The notes under the pieces: generated by a model | Database searches by the model: none | Told to the model about the DNA's origin: nothing | Seen by the model: only the letters and a program-made list of their open reading frames with translations | In this document: in pieces, positions 1-6,027 of the stretch | Layout of the letters: each line of letters opens with the position of its first letter | Numbering within the stretch: position 1 is the first letter of the stretch | Made by a program: the position numbers and the translations under genes | Assembly (NCBI GenBank): GCA_903929655.1 | Contig: CAIYVS010000575.1 | Location: 1 to 8,477 of the forward strand | Direction of reading: 5' to 3' | DNA length: 8,477 bases | DNA from: an uncultured Bacteroidota bacterium | GTDB lineage: Bacteria > Bacteroidota > Bacteroidia > Chitinophagales > Chitinophagaceae

Positions 1-2
1 AT

Positions 3-734
3 GTGTACCTGCAAGGTATCATTCATGATATTTCCAGCCTGAAAAAGGTTGAAAAAGCAAATATACAGGCGGAAAAGCTGGCTTCTACCGGCCGCCTCGT
101 CCGCACCCTGGCGCATGAAGTTCGTAACCCGCTTAATAATATCATGCTTTCTGTTGAACAGATCATGCATGATGTGAGGGATGAGGACTCCCTGGTTTAC
201 CTCAATATGATTCACCGCAACAGCAAGCGCATCAATGACCTGATAAGCGAATTGTTGAACAGTTCGCGTCCAACAGAAATTGCGCTTGAAGTAATATCCA
301 TGCAGGAAGTAATACGAAATGTAATTAATGATGCTAAAGACAGCGTGATATTAAAACGCATAAAGCTTGATATTAACTATCCTGAAGGGGAGCAAATGGT
401 GATGGCTGACATTGCGAAATTAAGGATCGCATTGTTCAATATCGTGATCAATGCAATTGAAGCTATGGAAGAGGGCGCAGGCATCCTGTCCATAAAACTT
501 AACAGGCACCATAACAATATGACACTTGTTATAAACGATAATGGTTGTGGGATCAGCAAAGAGAATATATCGCGCTTATTTGAGCCATATTTCACCAAAA
601 AAAGGAATGGAATGGGCCTTGGGCTGGCATTTACGCTAAATATCCTGCAGGCTCATAAAGCAAATATAGATGTTAGCTCCACCGAAAACAAAGGCACTAC
701 ATTTACCATTACTTTTCCACTGGCGAAAGAATGA
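3..734 (+). CDS. Sensor histidine kinase, C-terminal part (5' end outside window)
   Basis: Cytoplasmic transmitter part of a two-component kinase; it autophosphorylates on a histidine and passes the phosphate to a response regulator. The visible 243 residues begin in the tail of a probable PAS/PAC sensor domain (GIIHDISSLKKVEKAN, residues 5-20). The dimerisation and phosphoacceptor helix follows, with the H-box AHEVRNPLNN and His38. The HATPase domain has an N-box (Asn146, Asn150, ...NAIEAM), a G1 box (DNGCG, 179-183), an F-box (LFEPYFTKK, 192-200) and a G2 box (GMGLGL, 203-208). All catalytic boxes are intact, so the product should be active. The first codon shown is GTG at 3, but the reading frame is open to the window edge and the PAS tail is cut, so this is not the true start. 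The HEVRNPL form of the H-box resembles the NtrB/AtoS-like class. No response regulator follows on the 3' side; a partner could be upstream. The gene ends 48 bases before the OmpA-like gene, with no terminator visible between. Confidence 0.93.
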   Translation: MYLQGIIHDISSLKKVEKANIQAEKLASTGRLVRTLAHEVRNPLNNIMLSVEQIMHDVRDEDSLVYLNMIHRNSKRINDLISELLNSSRPTEIALEVISMQEVIRNVINDAKDSVILKRIKLDINYPEGEQMVMADIAKLRIALFNIVINAIEAMEEGAGILSIKLNRHHNNMTLVINDNGCGISKENISRLFEPYFTKKRNGMGLGLAFTLNILQAHKANIDVSSTENKGTTFTITFPLAKE

Positions 735-757
735 TTATACTTATTTTATTACTTTGT

Positions 758-765
758 TATCTTTG
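758..765 (+). promoter_or_regulatory. Bacteroidota -7 promoter box (TATCTTTG) for the OmpA-like gene
   Basis: TATCTTTG matches the Bacteroidota sigma-ABfr -7 consensus TAnnTTTG exactly. It lies 17 bases before the ATG at 783, which predicts a very short leader of roughly ten bases. No good -33 TTG element is seen at the expected 19-21 base spacing (the region reads TTATAC), so the call rests on the -7 box and its position. It implies that the OmpA-like gene is transcribed separately from the kinase gene. Confidence 0.5.
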
Positions 766-782
766 AAATAATCAGAAAGCTC

Positions 783-1721
783 ATGTATAAATACTTTTTA
801 TTGTTTTTCATCTTATCAGGCAAGATCGGCACTGCACAAGTAACATACGATACTGTTCAGGCACATTTTGCGATTAATGAATCTGTACTCGATGAAACAG
901 ATAAACAATTACTGAGTCTGCTGGTCTCGAAAGGCGTTATTACGCCTGCAACAAACCTGGTGGTAATAGGTTATGCAGACTACCTGGGCTCTGAAAACAA
1001 GAATCTTGAACTTTCTGAAAACAGGGCCAGGAATGTATCTGATTACCTGGTAAGTCTTGGCATTAATAAAGACCTTATAAAACTCTGTACAGGAAAAGGC
1101 TCTGTGAAAAGAGAAGAAAAAGATAAAAAAGGTTTTCCTGCCGACCGGAGAGTTGATATTGTTATGGAAACCACCAAAGTTGAAGCGCCAAAAATTGCAC
1201 CCAAGCCCCCTGTACCGGTAGCTACAACACCCTCGCTTCCGCCAGACCCATTTCCCAAAACCCCTTTAGGCTCATCTTTTATTTTAGAGAATATCCTCTT
1301 TTACGCAAACAGGCACGAAATTGAAGACGAGTCTTTACCTATACTGGACAGGCTGGTCGAGGATATGAAAACCCACCCCAATGTCCACATACGTATCGAA
1401 GGTCATATTTGTTGCATCCACAACGGAAAATCAATGGCCGAAGTAAGTTACAAAGATGCTATACTGGACGCCACGGATCTTGGTATTGACGAAAATGCGC
1501 CTTATGATGAAAATGAACCCATAAAACAACGTTACCGAAGAAATACATTATCCAGGAACAGGGCAAAATATATTTACGAATACCTGGTAAAGAAAGGCAT
1601 CTCTGCAGACAGGATGAGCTTTATTGGCTATGGTAATTTGCGACCCCTGGTAAAAGATGAAAGAACAGCAGAAGACGAAGCAAAAAACCGCCGGGTTGAA
1701 ATAAGAATTACAGACAGATGA
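783..1721 (+). CDS. Secreted protein with two tandem OmpA-like (peptidoglycan-binding) domains
   Basis: Probable periplasmic or outer-membrane-associated protein of 312 residues. The N-terminus is a Sec signal peptide (MYKYFLLFFILSGKIGTA, likely cut before Gln19). The first OmpA_C-like domain (about 22-130) has the usual core GYADYLGS (63-70) and LSENRARNVSDYL (77-89), with Asp66 and Arg83 at the positions that in OmpA hold the meso-diaminopimelate of peptidoglycan. A proline-rich linker follows (about 133-162, KPPVPV and LPPDPFPKTP). The second OmpA-like domain (about 163-312) has a recognisable start (ILFYANRHEIEDESLPILD) and end (LSRNRAKYIYEYL, FIGYGNLRP, NRRVEIRI). Its GHTD loop reads GHICC (207-211), so the usual aspartate is missing, and about 35 extra residues (212-250) are inserted. 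There is no N-terminal beta-barrel as in classical OmpA. The ATG at 783 is chosen because the signal peptide begins there. The gene converges on the sugar transferase gene with a 28-base gap. Family is sure; the exact role (envelope anchoring or structure) is inferred. Confidence 0.88.
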   Translation: MYKYFLLFFILSGKIGTAQVTYDTVQAHFAINESVLDETDKQLLSLLVSKGVITPATNLVVIGYADYLGSENKNLELSENRARNVSDYLVSLGINKDLIKLCTGKGSVKREEKDKKGFPADRRVDIVMETTKVEAPKIAPKPPVPVATTPSLPPDPFPKTPLGSSFILENILFYANRHEIEDESLPILDRLVEDMKTHPNVHIRIEGHICCIHNGKSMAEVSYKDAILDATDLGIDENAPYDENEPIKQRYRRNTLSRNRAKYIYEYLVKKGISADRMSFIGYGNLRPLVKDERTAEDEAKNRRVEIRITDR

Positions 1722-1749
1722 TACTGTTCATATCCTGTATACGATAGCA

Positions 1750-3165
1750 TTATTTGCCCCTGCCCTGTATAATAACCATAAGGGTATAAAGCATGATCTT
1801 CACATCAAGAGCGATCGAACAGTTCTCTATGTACAATAAGTCATATTTCATGCGGTCTATCATTTGGTTCACATTCTCTGCATAACCATATTGCACCATG
1901 CCCCAGGATGTAAGACCGGGTTTTACTTTATGCAGGTATTTGTAATGCGCATGTGTCTGGCTGATGATATCTATATAATATTTGCGCTCGGGGCGCGGAC
2001 CAACCAGTGACATGTCGCCTATCATTATATTAAAAAACTGGGGTAACTCATCAATACGCCATTTACGCATAAAACGGCCCCAATTGGTTATACGCGGGTC
2101 TTTCTGGCTGGAAAGTAAAGGGCCGTTGGTCTCTGCACCCACGTACATTGACCTGAATTTGTAAATATTAAATGGTTTACCAAAAAGACCTATTCTTTCC
2201 TGTTTATACAGTATAGGGCCTGTGGAAGAGAACCTCACACCAATTGCTGCTATCAAATAAACAGGCGAAAGCAGGATCATAGCCACAAAGGAAAATACAA
2301 TATCAATAAACCTTTTGCAAACCCTCTGCCAGTCTACCATCAGGTCTGGATGGATATGGATCAGCACCGCATCATAAACATTGCTCGTTTTAACAGAGCC
2401 CGAAATAATATCATAAATGTCGGGTAGTAATTTTACCACTACTGGCCTGTAACACAAGCGGGTAATAATATTTTCAAGCAAATGATGTTCAGAAGAATCT
2501 ACAGCCACAATTACCTCTTCTATTCCGTACTCATCAATAATGGCTTCTAACTCAGACAGGTGACCAAGCTGAGGCAGGTAATTACTCATGCCATTACTGG
2601 CTTCTTTGTTAGAATAGATAAATCCCTTGAAGATATTACCCAGTGCCTTCGGATTCTCTTTCACCTGCTTATATACATTTATAGCCTGCTGGTTGCCACC
2701 TATTATCAATGTATTGAAACCAACTTTACCTTCAATGAGATTGTTTTTCACATGATTGAGGATGAGCAAACGGAATAATAAAGTATAGGCAGTATGGATG
2801 AGCAGGTAATGACCTGTCATCCTGATAAAATAGGAATAGTCTTTATTATCATTGGCAAACACAAACAAGGCCACTATTACCGAACCTATAATACAGGAGA
2901 TAAGGGTACGGTTGATCTCGTTCAGGCGGGATTTACGATAGAGGTCAAAATAGGTACCTGATAATAAATATAGAAACAACCAGCATAAAGGGATAATAAA
3001 AATACTATTGATAGCATCCCTGAATCCAAACAATTGCAGCGTGTGTGAAAAAGTCTCGTTTGATAGTATTTCGTGCCTGTAAATCCAAAAAGAAAGCCAG
3101 GCTATTGCTGCTGAAAAATAATCAAGCAGTACAAGCATATTGATGGCTCTTCGTTTTGTATGCAC
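1750..3165 (-). CDS. Polyprenyl-phosphate sugar-1-phosphate transferase (WcaJ/WbaP-like, polysaccharide initiation)
   Basis: Inner-membrane enzyme that moves a sugar-1-phosphate from a nucleotide sugar to undecaprenyl phosphate, the first step of exopolysaccharide, capsule or O-antigen assembly. Its 471 residues match the long (WcaJ-type) family members. Four hydrophobic helices (about 10-27, 52-72, 87-105, 117-136) are followed by a Rossmann-like CoA_binding_3 domain (about 148-270, with LIIGGNQQA). The catalytic domain (about 282-471) contains a hydrophobic re-entrant helix broken at Ser300-Pro301, YKFRSM (335-340), the catalytic Asp-Glu pair in RIDELPQF (Asp372, Glu373), GDMSLVGPRPE (383-393) and KPGLTSWG (415-422). 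The start is a GTG; an in-frame ATG nine codons later (3138) is possible, but the longer form keeps a basic N-terminus (MHTKRRA) before the first helix. Only 12 bases separate it from the lipoprotein gene upstream, so they are very likely co-transcribed. The sugar cannot be read from sequence; glucose, galactose and others occur in this family. Confidence 0.93.
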   Translation of the reverse strand: MHTKRRAINMLVLLDYFSAAIAWLSFWIYRHEILSNETFSHTLQLFGFRDAINSIFIIPLCWLFLYLLSGTYFDLYRKSRLNEINRTLISCIIGSVIVALFVFANDNKDYSYFIRMTGHYLLIHTAYTLLFRLLILNHVKNNLIEGKVGFNTLIIGGNQQAINVYKQVKENPKALGNIFKGFIYSNKEASNGMSNYLPQLGHLSELEAIIDEYGIEEVIVAVDSSEHHLLENIITRLCYRPVVVKLLPDIYDIISGSVKTSNVYDAVLIHIHPDLMVDWQRVCKRFIDIVFSFVAMILLSPVYLIAAIGVRFSSTGPILYKQERIGLFGKPFNIYKFRSMYVGAETNGPLLSSQKDPRITNWGRFMRKWRIDELPQFFNIMIGDMSLVGPRPERKYYIDIISQTHAHYKYLHKVKPGLTSWGMVQYGYAENVNQMIDRMKYDLLYIENCSIALDVKIMLYTLMVIIQGRGK

Positions 3166-3177
3166 TATGAGTGAATT

Positions 3178-4056
3178 TTATTTAGAGGTAATTATTTTGA
3201 CATTATCAATCAATATGTACCCACTACTCTGTCCCGGATGAACAGCTGCTTTAAAATAAATATAAAAATAGCCTCCCGCATATTGTGCTGCGTAATCAGC
3301 AAGACTTATATACATTTTCTGCCAGCTATCGGACGGATTAAACCCATACAAATATTGTTTACCCGATGGAACGGTAGCCCCATTGGCGCTTATAAAGGCC
3401 TGCATCCCAAAATAAATATCCCCTGTTCCTTTATAATTAAATTCACACATGGAGGGGCCGCCAGGTAGTAAAATACTGTCCCTGTTATTTACCTCTACAC
3501 TATCATTTACTGAATTAAGACGCATAGCTGCCGAATAATGGCCTTCAAAAACAGAGTCCGTGCTGCTTGTTCTTACCATTGTGCCTTTATTAAAAGTAGT
3601 GTCGCTGACAAAAATACTGCCTGCTTCAAAATTCTCCATAAAACGGAAGGTATCTGCCAGCGGGCCGTAGTAAGTTGTTACAGGGGTATAATTAATTATT
3701 TTTCCCGGGTTTGCCACCAGGGTAGATGTATCATTTACATAAAAAGGATATATTGACAGGAAATCATTCATTCCATTTACAGCAATGCCCGGACCTAAGC
3801 TTAAAGGAGCAGAACCGGTGGCAATGATGGGGATAGTGGCAGGCAGGTCATATACACCTACCACTGTACCATTGTAAGTTACCCAAACAGAATTAATGGT
3901 ATGAGAAGAACTACCGGTACGTCCTGCATCGGTATTTACAAACTTAAAAGAATCAATATGGATATAGGTGGGCACTTTTTCGGGAGGATTGATAATATTA
4001 CATGCACTCCACAATATGCAAACACTAAAAAGAAAAAATAGATTGTTAAACTTCAT
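3178..4056 (-). CDS. Uncharacterised lipoprotein with two predicted beta-rich parts
   Basis: I do not recognise a functionally characterised family. The 292-residue product begins with a hydrophobic signal peptide ending in a lipobox-like LWSAC (15-19), so Cys19 is probably lipidated; Trp at -3 is not the usual residue. The residues after the cysteine (NIINPPEK) lack an acidic run of the type linked to surface export in Bacteroidota, so a periplasmic-facing position is as likely as a surface one. Residues about 31-130 (YIHIDSFKF, INSVWVTYNG, VVGVYDLPATIPI, LSLGPGIAVNG, IYPFY) look like a beta-rich domain. Residues about 137-292 read like a jelly-roll or carbohydrate-binding-type beta-sandwich, with ENFEAG near the start, MRLNSVNDS, WQKMYISL and the ending GYILIDNVKI. 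This fold call is inference from strand pattern only. No catalytic motif is visible. The ATG at 4056 opens the signal peptide. It sits 50 bases after the oxidoreductase gene and 12 bases before the sugar transferase gene, which suggests a role linked to envelope glycans. Confidence 0.8.
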   Translation of the reverse strand: MKFNNLFFLFSVCILWSACNIINPPEKVPTYIHIDSFKFVNTDAGRTGSSSHTINSVWVTYNGTVVGVYDLPATIPIIATGSAPLSLGPGIAVNGMNDFLSIYPFYVNDTSTLVANPGKIINYTPVTTYYGPLADTFRFMENFEAGSIFVSDTTFNKGTMVRTSSTDSVFEGHYSAAMRLNSVNDSVEVNNRDSILLPGGPSMCEFNYKGTGDIYFGMQAFISANGATVPSGKQYLYGFNPSDSWQKMYISLADYAAQYAGGYFYIYFKAAVHPGQSSGYILIDNVKIITSK

Positions 4057-4106
4057 TACGATACTATAATAATGTTAATACCCTGCCGTTATAACGCAGA
4101 AATTGC

Positions 4107-5093
4107 CTAAACATTGTATGCTTCATTGTGCAAACTCATCTTTTTTAATATCTGGTGAGCCACATCCATTGCCTGGTAACCATCATACACACTCACACGC
4201 ACTTGTTTATTATTTATTATCGCCTCGGCAAACTCTTCCAGTTCCATCCTGATAGCGTTTGACGGCGTGATATGCGGCAATTGCACAGAAATATTTTTCT
4301 TTTCACCGTTTCCCATCTCAACAGGGAAATCCATCATACCTGCAGGCGCGCCTTCCTCCTTCATTCGGATGATCTCTGTTTTCTTTTCCAGGAAATCAAT
4401 GCCAATATAAGCGTCCCGTTGAAAAAGCCGCATTTTGCGCATTTTCTTAAGCGATATACGGCTGGAAGTAAGATTTGCCACACATCCGTTATCAAATTCT
4501 ATACGGGCATTTGCAATATCTGCCGTTTCGCTTAATACAGCCACCCCGCTTGCCGATATCCTCATTACAGGCGATTTCACCAGGTGCATCACCACATCTA
4601 TATCATGTATCATCAAGTCCAGGATAACCGATACATCCGTTCCCCTGGGGTTAAACTGCGCCAGCCGATGTGCCTCAATAAACATCGGTTGTAAAGATTG
4701 GTTACCCAAAGCCAGGAACGCAGGATTATAGCGCTCCACATGCCCTACCTGGCATTTTACATTGGCCTCTTTTACCAGTTGCACCAGTTCTTTCGCTTCT
4801 TCCAGTGTATGTGCCAGTGGTTTTTCTATAAATACATGTTTTCCTGCCAGGAGGCAATGCTTAGCTATTTCGTAATGAGCAGTAGTTGTAGAAACGATAT
4901 CCACAGCGTCAACAGCCTCTACCAAAGCATTAATGTCATTAAATCTTGGCACCTGGTATTGAGTTATAGCGGTGGCTGCCTGCTTATCATCAGGATCGTA
5001 AAAACCCGTCAATTCCACACCAGCAATTTCCTGCCACTGCTGCATATGAATCTTGCCCAGGTGGCCGGCACCAAAAATTCCAATTTTAAGCAC
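4107..5093 (-). CDS. Gfo/Idh/MocA family NAD(P)-dependent oxidoreductase, probable nucleotide-sugar dehydrogenase
   Basis: Cytosolic dehydrogenase of 328 residues, normal for the family. The N-terminal Rossmann fold has GIFGAGHLG (5-13) with the GxGxxG dinucleotide loop and Asp33 at the end of the second strand. The family signature EKP (90-92, in HVFIEKPLAHT) supplies the catalytic lysine. The C-terminal substrate domain includes GHVERYNPA (117-125) and DLMIHDIDVV (159-168), where His163 and Asp164 are candidate active-site residues. The GHVERYNPA and DLMIHD pattern recalls the subgroup that contains UDP-N-acetylglucosamine 3-dehydrogenases (GnnA-like), but no GnnB-type aminotransferase is in the window, so the substrate is open. 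The start is GTG at 5093; the next in-frame Met is residue 17 and would remove the nucleotide-binding loop, so GTG is well supported. Encoded upstream of a lipoprotein and an undecaprenyl-phosphate sugar transferase, it may supply or modify a sugar for the same glycan. A weak -7-like TATCTTG lies at 5141-5147 on the minus strand. Confidence 0.9.
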   Translation of the reverse strand: MLKIGIFGAGHLGKIHMQQWQEIAGVELTGFYDPDDKQAATAITQYQVPRFNDINALVEAVDAVDIVSTTTAHYEIAKHCLLAGKHVFIEKPLAHTLEEAKELVQLVKEANVKCQVGHVERYNPAFLALGNQSLQPMFIEAHRLAQFNPRGTDVSVILDLMIHDIDVVMHLVKSPVMRISASGVAVLSETADIANARIEFDNGCVANLTSSRISLKKMRKMRLFQRDAYIGIDFLEKKTEIIRMKEEGAPAGMMDFPVEMGNGEKKNISVQLPHITPSNAIRMELEEFAEAIINNKQVRVSVYDGYQAMDVAHQILKKMSLHNEAYNV

Positions 5094-5193
5094 AGAATTG
5101 CTTTTTATAGCGAAAAATTATTATTTGAAAATAAACGCTGCAAGATACAATAAAGAGGGGAATAAGTGGAACTGACATAATAACAATAAGCTC

Positions 5194-5886
5194 TTAAATT
5201 ATCAATCCCTCATCAGCCATACTCAAATACCCGGCCCCTGAAACAATTAAATGATCCAGCAGCTTAATATCCATCAGTTCAGCAGCATCCTTTAGTTTAT
5301 TCGTCAGTTCCTTATCTGCCGCACTTGCCTGTTTATTGCCGGATGGATGATTATGTGCAACAATAATACGGTTGGCATTATACAACAAAGCATTTTTTAA
5401 AATCATCCTGATATCAGCAACCGTAGCAGTGAGCCCGCCATTACTGATGGGCTCATAACGCAATACTTTGCTTGACTGGTTAAGATAAATAACATAAAAT
5501 GCTTCATGATTTAGGTCCTGCAACAAAGGCACAACAATTTCTGCGGCATCGGCGCTTTTGCTTATGGTGCTGCGTTGCAGGCCCTCGCTTATTTGCCTGC
5601 GGCGGCCTATTTCAAGCGCAGCAGCAATAGTTATGGCGCGTGCCTCCCCTATTCCCTTCGTCTTTTTCAGCTCAGATATGCTCAGTTTGCCCAGTTCCTG
5701 CAGGTTATTGTGGGCAAGGCCTAAGATATCCCTTGCCAGGTCCAATGCAGATTTTTCCTTCGTGCCGCTTGATATCAGTATGGCCAGTAGTTCTGCATCT
5801 GTTAAGGCTGCAGCGCTTTTCTGCAACATTTTTTCCCGCGGACGTTCATCTTCCGACCAGTTCTTAATACTATTAGATATACCCAT
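5194..5886 (-). CDS. radC: RadC family protein (UPF0758, JAMM domain)
   Basis: Full-length RadC (230 residues). The N-terminal part includes LTDAELLAILISSGT (28-42) and a helix-hairpin-helix-like stretch (SELKKTKGIGEARA, 71-84) typical of DNA contact. The C-terminal JAMM/MPN+ domain has Glu128 in NHEAFYVIYLN, the metal-binding HNHPSG (His178, His180) and Asp191 at the proper spacing (H-x-H-x10-D), so the zinc site is complete. The family was named for a repair phenotype that was later disputed; its biochemical role is not settled. The ATG at 5886 is followed by the usual SIKNWSEDERPREK start of the family, so the start is secure. It is divergent from bshC across 141 bases. The oxidoreductase gene follows after 100 bases, so co-transcription with the glycan genes is possible but not shown. 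On the minus strand, two 7-of-8 matches to the -7 box (TAGCTTTA at 5914-5921, TAGGTTTA at 5924-5931) could be its promoter. Confidence 0.95.
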   Translation of the reverse strand: MGISNSIKNWSEDERPREKMLQKSAAALTDAELLAILISSGTKEKSALDLARDILGLAHNNLQELGKLSISELKKTKGIGEARAITIAAALEIGRRRQISEGLQRSTISKSADAAEIVVPLLQDLNHEAFYVIYLNQSSKVLRYEPISNGGLTATVADIRMILKNALLYNANRIIVAHNHPSGNKQASAADKELTNKLKDAAELMDIKLLDHLIVSGAGYLSMADEGLII

Positions 5887-6027
5887 TCATATCTTATTAA
5901 AATAAGCCATAAATAAAGCTAAATAAACCTATTCTTACTACATTATAAAATATTTCTCTACCCAAATTACAAATTCCTAATCCCCAATTACAAACAAAAC
6001 TTAACTTCGCTGTCAAATTTCAAACTT
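5887..6027. promoter_or_regulatory. Divergent intergenic promoter region between radC and bshC
   Basis: An AT-rich 141-base region that must hold the start signals for two genes pointing away from each other. Towards radC there are two near-consensus -7 boxes on the minus strand (TAGCTTTA, 5914-5921; TAGGTTTA, 5924-5931). Towards bshC there is TAACTTCG at 6002-6009 on the plus strand, 7 of 8 to TAnnTTTG and 18 bases before the GTG. No convincing -33 TTG element is found for either. A direct repeat of AATTACAAA lies just upstream of the bshC box. Individual box calls are weak; the role of the region as a whole follows from gene orientation. Confidence 0.55.
5965..5994 (+). repeat. 9-base direct repeat AATTACAAA, 21-base period, upstream of bshC
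   Basis: AATTACAAA occurs at 5965-5973 and again at 5986-5994, each preceded by cytosines (CCA and CCC). The copies start 21 bases apart, about two turns of the helix, and the second lies 7 bases before the candidate -7 box TAACTTCG. This layout would fit a regulator that binds one face of the DNA, but A/C-rich low-complexity sequence could give the same pattern by chance. Confidence 0.4.

Noticed and set aside
377..598. Open frame on the minus strand inside the kinase gene
   Set aside because: It lies wholly within the HATPase-coding region, which has complete conserved motifs on the plus strand; the antisense translation shows no recognisable domain.
1722..1749. 28-base gap between convergent OmpA-like and sugar transferase genes, checked for a bidirectional terminator
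   Set aside because: Only a 4-base TATC/GATA inverted match is present and there is no T-run, so no terminator can be claimed.
4435..5153. Two overlapping plus-strand open frames opposite the oxidoreductase gene
   Set aside because: They are antisense to a gene with clear Rossmann and EKP motifs. Their products look like random Cys/Ser/Ile-rich translation.
5558..5905. Plus-strand open frame of 115 codons opposite radC
   Set aside because: It is antisense to conserved RadC sequence; there is no signal, motif or promoter to support it.
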